This document shows positions 26,445 to 35,282 of a DNA stretch of 64,000 nucleotides, in pieces. This DNA comes from an uncultured Tateyamaria sp. Lineage in GTDB: Bacteria; Pseudomonadota; Alphaproteobacteria; Rhodobacterales; Rhodobacteraceae. The first letter of the stretch is position 1, and each line of letters begins with the position of its first letter. Under the pieces are notes generated by a model, which was not told the origin of the DNA, made no database searches, and saw only the letters and a program-made list of their open reading frames with translations. The DNA lies in NCBI RefSeq assembly GCF_947494755.1, contig NZ_CANLVZ010000018.1, positions 1-64,000 on the forward strand, written 5' to 3'. A program made the translations under genes and the position numbers.

Positions 26445-27146
26445 ATGAGCGATGGAACAGCCGTCATCATCGGCGCAGGCAGCGGCTTGTCCGCCGCAGT
26501 TGCACGTCGGTTGAGTGGCGCAGGCTATGATCTGGTTCTGGGCGCGCGCAACACCGATAAATTGTCTGATCTGGTCAGTGAAACAAGGGCGCGTGCCGTT
26601 GCCATGGATGGGAGTGTGCCCGCCGACGTGGCCGCTTTGTTTGACAGCATCGACGGGCCAGTCCGTGTCGCGATCTACAACCCATCGGCCCGCCAACGCG
26701 GCCCCGTCGCCGATCTGGACCCCGAACAAGTCCGCCGCGCCATCGAGATTACCGCATTTGGGTCGTTCCTTCTGGGGCAGGCGGCGGCGCGCCGCATGCA
26801 GGATCAACCCGAAGAGGACGGGCGGCGGGGCACCATCCTGTTCACGGGCGCATCGGCCGGTACCAAAGGCTTTGCCCAATCCGCGCCCTTCGCCATGGGC
26901 AAGTTCGCGCAACGCGGTCTGGCGCAATCCATGGCGCGCGAGTTGCATCCCAAGGGCGTGCATGTGGCTTGGGTGAACATCGACGGCGGGATCGCAAATG
27001 TGGACCGGCCCGAGCGTGCCGACGATGGAACGGACAAGATGTTGAACCCGGACGCGATTGCCGAAGGGTATCTCCATCTGATCAACCAGCACCGGTCGAC
27101 CTGGTCGGACGAACTGACGTTGCGCCCATGGGTCGAGACGTTTTGA
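26445..27146 (+). CDS. SDR-fold protein with Phe in place of catalytic Tyr
   Basis: A 233-residue short-chain dehydrogenase-like protein. The cofactor site is IIGAGSGLSAAVARRL (Rossmann) and the middle strand LFTGASAG carries Ser137. At the usual YxxxK site it reads PFAMGKFAQRG, so Phe149 replaces the catalytic Tyr while Lys153 remains. It may bind NAD(P) without the standard proton relay, or use another residue; similar variants exist in uncharacterised SDRs. GAGGGATC precedes the ATG. The hydroxypyruvate isomerase-like gene follows 35 bases downstream and may be co-transcribed. Confidence 0.8.
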   Translation: MSDGTAVIIGAGSGLSAAVARRLSGAGYDLVLGARNTDKLSDLVSETRARAVAMDGSVPADVAALFDSIDGPVRVAIYNPSARQRGPVADLDPEQVRRAIEITAFGSFLLGQAAARRMQDQPEEDGRRGTILFTGASAGTKGFAQSAPFAMGKFAQRGLAQSMARELHPKGVHVAWVNIDGGIANVDRPERADDGTDKMLNPDAIAEGYLHLINQHRSTWSDELTLRPWVETF

Positions 27147-27181
27147 TGGTGCTGGTTCACGACCGCGGCTAGGGTGCCGCG

Positions 27182-27934
27182 ATGCCACGTTTCGCAGCCA
27201 ACCTGACACATCTGTGGGCCGAATTGCCCTATTTGGATCGCTTTGATGCAGCGGCGGAGGCTGGCTTTCTGGCGGTTGAGGTTTTGTTTCCTTATGATGT
27301 GCCCGCGCCCGACACGCAGGCCGCCTTGAACTGCAACGGGCTACAGATGGTTCTGCTGAACGCGCCGGGGCCGAACTACACCGGCGGCGCGCGCGGGTTC
27401 GCAGCCATTCCGGGCGGTGCCACGCGGTTCGATTACGATATGCGCCGCGCCGTGCGGTATGCGCAGGCCCTTGGCGCGGGCATCATCCACGTGATGAGCG
27501 GCGATGCGGAAGGTCCCGAGGCGAAGGACACCCTGATCGACAACCTCAAACGCGCGACAGCGACCCTGCCCGAAGGTCTCTGCCTGACGTTGGAGCCATT
27601 AAACCCAAAGGCACAGCGGGGCTATTTCATGAACAGCTTTGACCTGGCGGCGGAGGTTATCGAGGATGTGGGCGCACCCAATCTGGGCCTGCAATATGAC
27701 AGCTACCATGCTTATGAAATCACCGGCGACCCCGTGGGTACCTTTGAGGCGATGGCCCCGCTGATCCGCCACATCCAGATTGGCGACGGGCCGGGGCGGA
27801 CCCCTCCCGGCACGGGTCAGATTGATTTCCCGGCCCTGTTTCAGGCGATTGACGCGTCTGACTATGCGGGCTGGGTCAGTGCCGAATACACGCCCAACGG
27901 CCACACGGAAACCGGGCTCGGCTGGATGCGCTGA
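27182..27934 (+). CDS. hydroxypyruvate isomerase family protein
   Basis: A 250-residue TIM-barrel protein of the Hyi/OtnI family, which interconverts hydroxypyruvate and tartronate semialdehyde or isomerises related 2-keto sugar acids. Motifs seen: MPRFAANLTHLWAELPYLDR at the N-terminus, LTLEPLNPKAQRGYFMNS (metal-binding Glu), LQYDSYHAYEITGD (Asp/His), HIQIGDGPGRTPPGTGQIDF and VSAEYTP (Glu). All metal ligands of the family are present. It is separated from the sugar-acid region by about 9 kb, so whether it serves that pathway is not shown. Confidence 0.85.
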   Translation: MPRFAANLTHLWAELPYLDRFDAAAEAGFLAVEVLFPYDVPAPDTQAALNCNGLQMVLLNAPGPNYTGGARGFAAIPGGATRFDYDMRRAVRYAQALGAGIIHVMSGDAEGPEAKDTLIDNLKRATATLPEGLCLTLEPLNPKAQRGYFMNSFDLAAEVIEDVGAPNLGLQYDSYHAYEITGDPVGTFEAMAPLIRHIQIGDGPGRTPPGTGQIDFPALFQAIDASDYAGWVSAEYTPNGHTETGLGWMR

Positions 27935-28011
27935 GCATGTGCGTTAACGCACTTTTCACAGATGCACCCCATCAGTACGTTGCCCTTGATCCGCAACATA
28001 GGATAGGTCCG

Positions 28012-28239
28012 ATGATCCCTGCCCGCTATGCCCACATTGCCTTTGGTTTTCTGCTGAGCGGGATGATGTCGTTTCTGGTCTCGGGTATTTCGACGTTTTT
28101 GACACTTGGTCCGATCAGCGGCTTCTTTGGCGCTTGGACCGGAGCGTGGTTGCCCAGTTGGGCGGCTGCCTTTCCCATCGTGCTGGTGGTCGCCCCGATT
28201 GCACGCCGCATTGTCGGCGCACTGACGATCAAAGAGTGA
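28012..28239 (+). CDS. DUF2798 small membrane protein
   Basis: A 75-residue protein with two hydrophobic helices (about 8-30 and 42-66) and the family pattern FGFLLSGMMSFLVSGISTF followed by FFGAWTGAWLPSWAAAFPIV. No function is known for DUF2798. The start at 28012 has AGGATAGG upstream; the longer frame from 27937 overlaps nothing but lacks a ribosome site. It ends 12 bases from the polA stop on the opposite strand. Confidence 0.75.
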   Translation: MIPARYAHIAFGFLLSGMMSFLVSGISTFLTLGPISGFFGAWTGAWLPSWAAAFPIVLVVAPIARRIVGALTIKE

Positions 28240-28251
28240 TGGGCCGGGTGC

Positions 28252-31044
28252 CTAGTGCGCCTCGGCCCAGTTCTGGCCCTGCCCTGCGTCCACGATCAGC
28301 TTTACGTCCAGATGCACCACCGGATCGGCGGCGCTTTCCATGACGTCCTTGGCAACCCCGATCAAATCGTCGACCGCACCATCCTCGACCTCGAACAGCA
28401 GTTCGTCGTGAACCTGCAACAGCATGGCGGCGGGCAGGTCCTTGATCGCGTCGGGCATGCGGATCATCGCGCGCCGGATCACGTCCGCCGCGGTTCCCTG
28501 AATGGGTGCGTTGATGGCCGCACGCGCGGCAAAGCCGGCGCGGGGGCCTTTGGACGCGATTTCAGGCGTGTGGATGCGTCGCCCGAACAGGGTCTGCACA
28601 TAGCCGTGTTCCTTTGCGAACGCCTTAGTGTCGTCCATATAGGTGCGGATACCCGGGAAGCGTTCGAAATAGCGGTCGATAAAGCCCTGCGCTTCGGCCC
28701 GTGGGATGCGTAGATTGCGGGCCAACCCAAAGCCCGAAATGCCATAGATCACCCCGAAGTTGATCGCCTTGGCCTGACGTCGCACCTCGGGCGTCATTTC
28801 GTCCAGCGGCACATCGAACATCTCGGATGCGGTGAGGGCGTGAATGTCGATGCCGTCCGCAAAGGCCTGCTTGAGTTCGGGAATGTCCGCGATATGGGCA
28901 AGGATGCGCAATTCGATCTGTGAATAGTCCAGCGCCACAAGCGTCTTGCCCGGTTCGGAAACGAAAGCCTCGCGGATACGCCGCCCTTCCTCGGTGCGGA
29001 TCGGGATGTTTTGCAGGTTTGGATCGGTCGAGGCGAGGCGACCTGTTGAGGCCCCTGCGATAGAATAGGACGTATGCACCCGGCCCGTATCGGCGTTGAT
29101 GTGATCCTGCAGCGCATCGGTGTAGGTCGATTTCAGTTTCGACAACTGCCGCCAATCCAGCACGCGCCCCGGCAATTCATGCTCGGTCGCCAGATCTTCG
29201 AGCACATCCGCGCCGGTGGCATAGGCCCCGGTCTTGCCCTTTTTGCCGCCCTCAATCCCCATTTCGTCAAACAGGATCTCGCCAAGTTGCTTGGGTGAGC
29301 CGACATTGAACTTGCGGCCCACCATTTCATAGATTTCATCTTCAAGCCCCGCCATCTTCTGCGCGAAGGCATTGGACATACGGCTGAGCGTGTCGCGATC
29401 CACCTTGATGCCGGAGCGTTCCATCGCGGCCAGCACGGGCACCATGGGCCGCTCGAGCGTTTCGTAGACTTTGGTCACTTGCGCGCGGTGAAGCTGGGGC
29501 TTGAAATGCTGCCACAGTCGCAGGGTGATATCGGCATCCTCGGCGGCGTATTTCACCGCGTCCTCAAGGGGCACCTGATCGAACGTCTTGGCCGATTTGC
29601 CAGACCCGAGCAGGGGTTTGATCGGGATGGGCGTGTGGTTCAGATAGCGTTCGGACAGGGTGTCCATGCCGTGATTGTGCAGCCCGCCATGCATTGCGTA
29701 ACTCATCAACATGGTGTCGTCGATAGGGGCGACCGTGATGCCGATCTGCGCAAAGATCTTGGCATCGTATTTCATGTTCTGTCCGATTTTGAGGATGCTG
29801 TCGTCCTCCAGTACGGGCGTGAGCATCGTGAGCGCTTCATCCAGCGGCATCTGCCCTTCGGCCAGCTCATCCGAGCCGAACAGATCATCACCCCCCTGCT
29901 TGTGGGCGAGCGGGATATAGCAGGCGTGGCCGGGGTTCACGGCCAGCGATATGCCCACCAGCCTGGCGGTCATTTCATTTAGGCCGGTGGTTTCCGTGTC
30001 GATCGCCACATATCCACGCTCGTAGATCAGGTCGATCCATGTTTGCAGGGTTTGCGCGTCCTGCACATGCTCGTAGATGGCGTCGTCGAAACCGGGGGCC
30101 TCGGGCGCATCCGGTGCGGCGGGGGCAGGCTCCTTGATCTCGGGCATCTCGACCTTGAGCTGCTCGGCGATGCGCTTGGTAAGGGTGCGGAATTCCATCT
30201 CGGCCAGAAAGGGCATGAGGTGATCGGGGATCGGGTCACGCACCTCGAGATCGTCTAGGGTAAAGTCCAGTTCCATATCCGCGTCGAGCTGCACGAGGCG
30301 GCGGGACAGCCGGATCTGGTCGGCATGTTCGATCAGGGTCTCGCGGCGCTTGGGTTGCTTGATTTCGCTGGCCCGGTCGAGCAAGCCGTCCAGATCGCCA
30401 TATTCGTTGATCAGCAGGGCCGCCGTCTTGATCCCTATGCCGGGCGCGCCGGGCACGTTGTCCACGCTATCCCCGGCCAGCGCCTGCACGTCCACGACAC
30501 GGTCGGGATACACGCCGAACTTCTCGAACACGCCGTCGCGGTCGATGCGCTTGTTCTTCATCGCATCAAGCATCTCGACCCCGTCGCCGACAAGCTGCAT
30601 CAGGTCCTTATCCGAACTGATGATGGTGCAGCGCCCCCCGGCGGCACGCGCCTGGACGGCGAGGGTGGCGATGATGTCGTCGGCCTCGAACCCTTCCTTT
30701 TCCTTGCAGGCGATGTTGAAGGCTTCGGTGGCCTGGCGGGTCAGCGGGATCTGGGGGCGCAGGTCCTCGGGCATCGCCTCGCGATTGGCCTTGTACTGAT
30801 CGTACATGTCATTGCGGAACGTGTGGCTGCCCTTGTCAAAGATGACGGCCACATGGGTTGGCGCATCGGGGCCAGTGTTACCCTCGACGTAGCGGTGCAG
30901 CATGTTGCAAAAGCCCGACACCGCCCCGATGGGCAAGCCGTCGGATTTGCGGGTGAGCGGGGGCAGGGCGTGGTAGGCGCGAAAGATAAAGGCCGAGCCG
31001 TCGATCAGATGCAGGTGACATCCCTTGCCGAACTGAAGTGCCAT
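28252..31044 (-). CDS. polA: DNA polymerase I
   Basis: A 930-residue DNA polymerase I with all three activities. The 5' nuclease domain (about 1-300) has LHLIDGSAFIFRAYHALPP and the helix-hairpin-helix PGAPGIGIKTAALLI. The 3'-5' exonuclease has YVAIDTETTGLNEMTA (the D-x-E pair) and later YAAEDADITLRLW. The polymerase has motif A VALDYSQIELRILAHI, motif B RRQAKAINFGVIYG and motif C LLQVHDELLFEV. GAGGGAG lies before the ATG. It is downstream of three small genes on the same strand but with a separate spacing of about 125 bases. Confidence 0.97.
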   Translation of the reverse strand: MALQFGKGCHLHLIDGSAFIFRAYHALPPLTRKSDGLPIGAVSGFCNMLHRYVEGNTGPDAPTHVAVIFDKGSHTFRNDMYDQYKANREAMPEDLRPQIPLTRQATEAFNIACKEKEGFEADDIIATLAVQARAAGGRCTIISSDKDLMQLVGDGVEMLDAMKNKRIDRDGVFEKFGVYPDRVVDVQALAGDSVDNVPGAPGIGIKTAALLINEYGDLDGLLDRASEIKQPKRRETLIEHADQIRLSRRLVQLDADMELDFTLDDLEVRDPIPDHLMPFLAEMEFRTLTKRIAEQLKVEMPEIKEPAPAAPDAPEAPGFDDAIYEHVQDAQTLQTWIDLIYERGYVAIDTETTGLNEMTARLVGISLAVNPGHACYIPLAHKQGGDDLFGSDELAEGQMPLDEALTMLTPVLEDDSILKIGQNMKYDAKIFAQIGITVAPIDDTMLMSYAMHGGLHNHGMDTLSERYLNHTPIPIKPLLGSGKSAKTFDQVPLEDAVKYAAEDADITLRLWQHFKPQLHRAQVTKVYETLERPMVPVLAAMERSGIKVDRDTLSRMSNAFAQKMAGLEDEIYEMVGRKFNVGSPKQLGEILFDEMGIEGGKKGKTGAYATGADVLEDLATEHELPGRVLDWRQLSKLKSTYTDALQDHINADTGRVHTSYSIAGASTGRLASTDPNLQNIPIRTEEGRRIREAFVSEPGKTLVALDYSQIELRILAHIADIPELKQAFADGIDIHALTASEMFDVPLDEMTPEVRRQAKAINFGVIYGISGFGLARNLRIPRAEAQGFIDRYFERFPGIRTYMDDTKAFAKEHGYVQTLFGRRIHTPEIASKGPRAGFAARAAINAPIQGTAADVIRRAMIRMPDAIKDLPAAMLLQVHDELLFEVEDGAVDDLIGVAKDVMESAADPVVHLDVKLIVDAGQGQNWAEAH

Positions 31045-31170
31045 TGCGCCGCTCCCTCTTACTGCTGCGCCCCTCTTTTGGCACGGGGCAGGGCAAGGGG
31101 CCAGCCGTGATCCAATGGCGCGCCTGCTGGCGCACGATATTTTTGATTTTGAGGGTCGCTGTGGGCTTGC

Positions 31171-31350
31171 TCAGCTATCTGCGGGGCCACTGGCGAGGAC
31201 GTATTTGCAGTCGCAATAGGGGCATTCCACCCAGCCTGTGTCCTCGGGGATCTGCAACCAGACGCGGGGATGGCCCAAGGCACCTTCGCCTCCGTCACAG
31301 GCGATGCGGGTGCTGTCGACCGTCTTGGTTTCCGGGGCGTCGATGGGCAT
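31171..31350 (-). CDS. zf-CHCC zinc-finger protein (NDUFS6-like)
   Basis: A 59-residue protein with the zf-CHCC pattern: [18 protein letters not shown] (Cys and His) then [12 protein letters not shown] (CxxC). The family includes the zinc-binding part of the mitochondrial complex I subunit NDUFS6, and alphaproteobacterial copies are thought to assist or join complex I. The start at 31350 has AAGGA nine bases upstream; the longer frame to 31398 has no signal. No nuo genes are in the window. Confidence 0.87.
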   Translation of the reverse strand: MPIDAPETKTVDSTRIACDGGEGALGHPRVWLQIPEDTGWVECPYCDCKYVLASGPADS

Positions 31351-31419
31351 GGGGGCGGTCCTTGGCTGTGGCGCGGTGCAGGCGCGTTTATGGGCCAAGG
31401 GGGGCAGGCAGACAAGTCC

Positions 31420-31902
31420 CTAGTCGTCAGCATCCACAGGCCGATCCACGCGAGCCTGATAACAATTGTTGCGTGCCGAGCGGACGTGGATATAGGCGAC
31501 ATCGGGGTTGGCAAAGATCTGATCAAGACGAGCCGATATTTGGGACGTCGGGGTAACCGCGCCGGTGCCATAGACGATGCGATCCGCGTCGGAATAGCCC
31601 TTGATCAGGTAATCCGGCGAAGTGGTGAGGATCGGCGGCAGCTCAGCACCACCACCGCCGCGCGTGCAGGGTTCGGCGCACAGGAATATGGGGCCAACCT
31701 CGGCGTAGGGGTGCGTGCCCGCAAACGGTTTATGCGCCAATACCAGCATCGGCGCGCCCGCGGGAATATCACAAAGACAATGGCGGCAGGGATTGCCGTC
31801 CCCGTCACTGACCGCGCGTTCTGGTGGATTACCAAAGGCATCGGGGCCCCCTGCCCGGTAAGCGGCGACAATGTCAGAAGGTAGTGCAGTGAACACGGGC
31901 AT
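31420..31902 (-). CDS. DUF1203 domain protein
   Basis: A 160-residue protein matching DUF1203, with CRHCLCDIPAGAPMLVLAHK, HPYAEVGPIFLCAEPC, and C-terminal YIHVRSARNNCYQARVDR. The four central cysteines (CRHCLC) could bind metal; no function is assigned. AAAGGACCTGAG precedes the ATG at 31902. It lies about 70 bases upstream of the zinc-finger gene on the same strand. Confidence 0.8.
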   Translation of the reverse strand: MPVFTALPSDIVAAYRAGGPDAFGNPPERAVSDGDGNPCRHCLCDIPAGAPMLVLAHKPFAGTHPYAEVGPIFLCAEPCTRGGGGAELPPILTTSPDYLIKGYSDADRIVYGTGAVTPTSQISARLDQIFANPDVAYIHVRSARNNCYQARVDRPVDADD

Positions 31903-32048
31903 CTCAGGTCCTTTCAAGATCAACGGGTCTATCGTGGGCACCGACGACCCGCTGCACGACCCGAAAGATGCGGCTTCCTATCTGTGTCGACCAAAAAATC
32001 GCGGAGGGTCGTGGCATGCAGCAAATCGGGAAACCCGTGCAGCCCAAG

Positions 32049-32549
32049 TCACTCCGGTGCAGCAAACCGTTGTTGCAACGAAAAGGCGTCCTTGGATGCG
32101 CCGTTCTGGCGCAAGTTCTGCAGCCTCTCCCAACCCTCGTTCAGCGAAACGCGGGTGCCGCGGACAACCCACCACATCACCATCGTCGCCCCGTCCGAGC
32201 GATCCACCCAATCGCGCAAGGTCCGCATCCCCTCGACATGCAATGGCTCGCGATAGGTGAAGCGGTGCATCGCCTTCACGTCCCGCCATCCGGCCATGGT
32301 GATGATGTGCAAATTCTCGTGAGTATCGCGGGTGTCCTGCGCCAAAATTCCGTCCATCTCGAGGTATTGTCCATCCGGTGCCCGCGCCCCGTGGGCGTGC
32401 CAGAACAGGTCACCATCCGCCTTGGCCTGAGCGAAAACCAGCGGCAACTGGCGGAAAAAGTACTGGGCGTTGGAGTGGCCTGCGTTGAAGGGCCCCACGG
32501 GGCGCACCACATTCATGTGAACCAGCGTGTATTTCTGCGCGTCGGCCAA
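32049..32549 (-). CDS. DUF3291 domain protein
   Basis: A 166-residue protein matching DUF3291, a dimeric alpha/beta-barrel-like family related to antibiotic-biosynthesis monooxygenases. Segments: YTLVHMNVVRPVGPFN near the N-terminus, DLFWHAHGARAPDGQYLEMD, ENLHIITMAGWRDVKAMHRF and MVMWWVVRGTRVSLNEGWER. The first codon is probably TTG at 32549, behind a G-rich stretch; the only nearby ATG (32516) would cut off the first strand and has no SD. No catalytic residues are known for the family. It is divergent from gpmI. Confidence 0.75.
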   Translation of the reverse strand: MADAQKYTLVHMNVVRPVGPFNAGHSNAQYFFRQLPLVFAQAKADGDLFWHAHGARAPDGQYLEMDGILAQDTRDTHENLHIITMAGWRDVKAMHRFTYREPLHVEGMRTLRDWVDRSDGATMVMWWVVRGTRVSLNEGWERLQNLRQNGASKDAFSLQQRFAAPE

Positions 32550-32634
32550 CTGTTGCTCGCCCCCAACCTTCTTTCCAAGCCTGATATAGCACGGTAGAAA
32601 GCCCGAGACGCTGCAAATAAAGGTTCATTGGCAA

Positions 32635-34146
32635 ATGGCACCCTCAAAACCGGTTGTTCTGTGTATTCTTGATGGGTGGGGCCTGCGCAAAGAGACGCAT
32701 GGCAATGCACCGGCGCTGGCCGAAACGCCAACCTTCAGACGGATCATGAAAACCTGCCCAACCGCGACCCTTACCACCCACGGGCCTGATGTGGGCCTGC
32801 CCAACGGGCAAATGGGCAATTCCGAAGTCGGCCATACCAATATCGGCGCCGGCCGGGTGGTGGCGATGGACCTCGGCCAGATCGATCTGGCTATCGAAGA
32901 CGGCAGCTTTTTCCACAATGACCCCCTCAACGACTGGATCGCTGCGATCAAAGAGCAGGGCGGGCGCGCCCATCTGCTTGGGGTGGTATCTGACGGCGGG
33001 GTGCACGGGCATATCTCGCATATGGTCGCTGCGGCCAAGGCCTGCACCGATGCGGGCGTTGATGTGCTGATCCACGCGATCACGGATGGGCGCGATGTTG
33101 CCCCGAAGTCGGCGGAAACATACCTGTCGGATTTGAATGCTGAGCTGCCTGCGGGTGCGCGGGTTGTGACCGTTACGGGTCGCTATTTCGCAATGGATCG
33201 CGACAACCGGTGGGACCGCGTCGAAAGCGCCTTTGCCGCGATTGTCGCCGCTAAGGGGCGTGTGGCCAAAAGCCCTTTTGCCGCGGTCGAGGCCGCTTAT
33301 GGCAACGACACCACGGACGAGTTCATCCCGGCCACGGTCATGGACGGATATAAGGGGGCCAAGGACGGGGACGGGCTGTTTTGCCTGAACTTCCGGGCTG
33401 ACCGCGCGCGCGAGATCATGGCCGCCCTTGGCGATCCGTCCTTTGAGGCGTTTGAGCTGGAAGGTCGCCCCGATTGGGCCGGGTTGATCGGGATGGCGGA
33501 CTATTCCCAGGCCCATCAGGCGTACATGGGCACCGTCTATCCCAAGCCCGAAATCGTGAACACGCTCGGGGCGTGGGTGGCCAAGGCGGGCCTGCGCCAG
33601 TTCCGCCTTGCCGAGACCGAAAAATACCCGCACGTGACCTTCTTTCTGAACGGGGGGCAGGAAACGCCCGAAGAAGGCGAAGACCGTGCAATGCCCAAAT
33701 CGCCATCTGTGGCGACTTATGACCAGCAACCCGAAATGTCGTCGGTTGAGGTCACGGATCGCTTCATCGAAGCGATCGAGGCGGGCTATGACCTGATCGT
33801 GGTGAATTACGCGAACCCGGACATGGTGGGCCATACCGGCGATTTGAAGGCCGCGATTGCGGCGTGCGAAGCGGTGGATCGGGGCCTTGCCCGCGTGCTG
33901 CCCGTGCTTGAAGCGGCGGGTGGCGCGATGATCCTGACCGCGGATCACGGCAATTGCGAAACCATGATTGATCCCGACACTGGCGCGCCGCACACGGCCC
34001 ACACGACAAACCTTGTCCCCGTTGCACTGATCGGGGCCGAAGGTGAACTGAACGAAGGGCGGCTTGCCGATCTGGCCCCCACCTTGCTTGAGTTGATGGG
34101 GCTGGAAAAACCGGTTGAGATGACGGGGCACAGCCTGATTGCATGA
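32635..34146 (+). CDS. gpmI: 2,3-bisphosphoglycerate-independent phosphoglycerate mutase
   Basis: GpmI interconverts 3- and 2-phosphoglycerate in glycolysis using two manganese ions. The 503-residue protein has LCILDGWGLRKETHGNA (metal Asp), NGQMGNSEVGHTNIGAGRVV (phospho-Ser nucleophile in GNSEVGH), GGVHGHISHM, RYFAMDRDNRWDRV, VVNYANPDMVGHTGD and LTADHGNCETM. Length and motifs are complete. It heads a gpmI-envC-ctpA operon; the envC start overlaps its stop by ATGA. Confidence 0.97.
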   Translation: MAPSKPVVLCILDGWGLRKETHGNAPALAETPTFRRIMKTCPTATLTTHGPDVGLPNGQMGNSEVGHTNIGAGRVVAMDLGQIDLAIEDGSFFHNDPLNDWIAAIKEQGGRAHLLGVVSDGGVHGHISHMVAAAKACTDAGVDVLIHAITDGRDVAPKSAETYLSDLNAELPAGARVVTVTGRYFAMDRDNRWDRVESAFAAIVAAKGRVAKSPFAAVEAAYGNDTTDEFIPATVMDGYKGAKDGDGLFCLNFRADRAREIMAALGDPSFEAFELEGRPDWAGLIGMADYSQAHQAYMGTVYPKPEIVNTLGAWVAKAGLRQFRLAETEKYPHVTFFLNGGQETPEEGEDRAMPKSPSVATYDQQPEMSSVEVTDRFIEAIEAGYDLIVVNYANPDMVGHTGDLKAAIAACEAVDRGLARVLPVLEAAGGAMILTADHGNCETMIDPDTGAPHTAHTTNLVPVALIGAEGELNEGRLADLAPTLLELMGLEKPVEMTGHSLIA

Positions 34147-35276
34147 GGTATCTTGCGGCCCTTATTGCTTGCCTGATGGCTGTGTCTGCTGCCGCCCAAG
34201 AGGACGCGGGCGCGCTGGCACGTGAGGCGGGGGCGCAGCTTGAAAGTGCGTCGATCCAGTTGACGGAGGCGGACAGCGCGCGGGACCGGGTGCGTGCGCT
34301 GACCCAAACCGTGCAAGCCTATGAGGCGGGATTGTCGGCCATGCGGGCTGGTTTGCGCCGTGCGGCAATCCGTGAGGCGCAGCTCAGCGGGCAATTGGCC
34401 GCGCGCGATGCGGAAATCGTGCAATTGCTGGCCGTTCTGCAGCGGCTGACCCCTGGTGACTCTCCGACCGCGTTCCTGCATCCGGGTGGCCCCAACGGAA
34501 CGGCGCGTGCGGGCATGTTGCTTGCTGAACTAACCCCGGCGCTGAACCAGAGGGCCAAAACCCTGCGCCGGGACCTTTCGGACGTTACGGACCTGCGCCT
34601 TTTGCAAACGCAGGCCGCCGCGCAACTGCAAACGGGCCTGAGCGAAGTGCAGACCGCACGCGCCGCGCTGAATCAGGCGATGGCAGAGCGCACCGACCTG
34701 CCCCAACGTTTTACCTCGGATCCTGTGCGCACCGCGATCCTGATCGCCTCTGCTGAAACGCTGGACGCGTTTTCGAGTGGGCTGGCCAGTATCGCGACGG
34801 ATGATGCAGGCTGGACCCCGCCCAGCATCGACGATCAGATCGGCAACCTGCCCGCCCCTGCACGCGGCCTGATCCTGCGTCGCGCGGGTGAACCGGACGC
34901 CGCCGGGATCACGCGCCCCGGCATTTTGCTGGCCACCCGCCCGGGCGCGCTTGTCGCATCGCCAACCGCCGCGACGATCCGTTATGTGGGCCCATTGCTC
35001 GACTTCGGGAACGTCACGATTCTGGAGCCACGCCCGGGCACATTGTTTGTCCTGGCGGGTATGGGCGTTACCTATGGGGAAACCGGTCAGATCATCGCCG
35101 CAGACACGCCATTGGGCCTGATGGGAGGGCTGCCGGGGCAAGGTTCCGCAGACGTGCCATCAACTGGTGGTGATGGGGGTAGCGCTGCGGCGTCGGAAAC
35201 GCTCTATATAGAGGTAAGACAGGACAATGTGCCAATGGACCCGCTTGAATGGTTCAGCACCGACAAGGATGGATAG
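34143..35276 (+). CDS. EnvC-like murein hydrolase activator with degenerate LytM domain
   Basis: A 377-residue secreted protein: signal peptide ending SAAAQED, then coiled coils (about 25-185, with LTQTVQAYEAGLSAMRAGLR), and a C-terminal LytM/M23 fold (about 245-377). The LytM zinc residues are missing: the expected His after the central strand is replaced in VTILEPRPGTLFVLAG, and LHFE is LYIEVRQ. This is the state of EnvC/NlpD activators, which switch on cell-wall amidases at division without cutting themselves. Coupled to gpmI by ATGA overlap and 6 bases before ctpA. Confidence 0.87.
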   Translation: MRYLAALIACLMAVSAAAQEDAGALAREAGAQLESASIQLTEADSARDRVRALTQTVQAYEAGLSAMRAGLRRAAIREAQLSGQLAARDAEIVQLLAVLQRLTPGDSPTAFLHPGGPNGTARAGMLLAELTPALNQRAKTLRRDLSDVTDLRLLQTQAAAQLQTGLSEVQTARAALNQAMAERTDLPQRFTSDPVRTAILIASAETLDAFSSGLASIATDDAGWTPPSIDDQIGNLPAPARGLILRRAGEPDAAGITRPGILLATRPGALVASPTAATIRYVGPLLDFGNVTILEPRPGTLFVLAGMGVTYGETGQIIAADTPLGLMGGLPGQGSADVPSTGGDGGSAAASETLYIEVRQDNVPMDPLEWFSTDKDG

Positions 35277-35282
35277 AACAGA

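Noticed and set aside
32644-34131. 495-codon minus-strand open frame
   Set aside because: Antisense to gpmI, which is complete and certain.
34143-35276. Active M23 zinc endopeptidase
   Set aside because: The zinc-binding histidines of LytM enzymes are absent, so I call it an activator instead.
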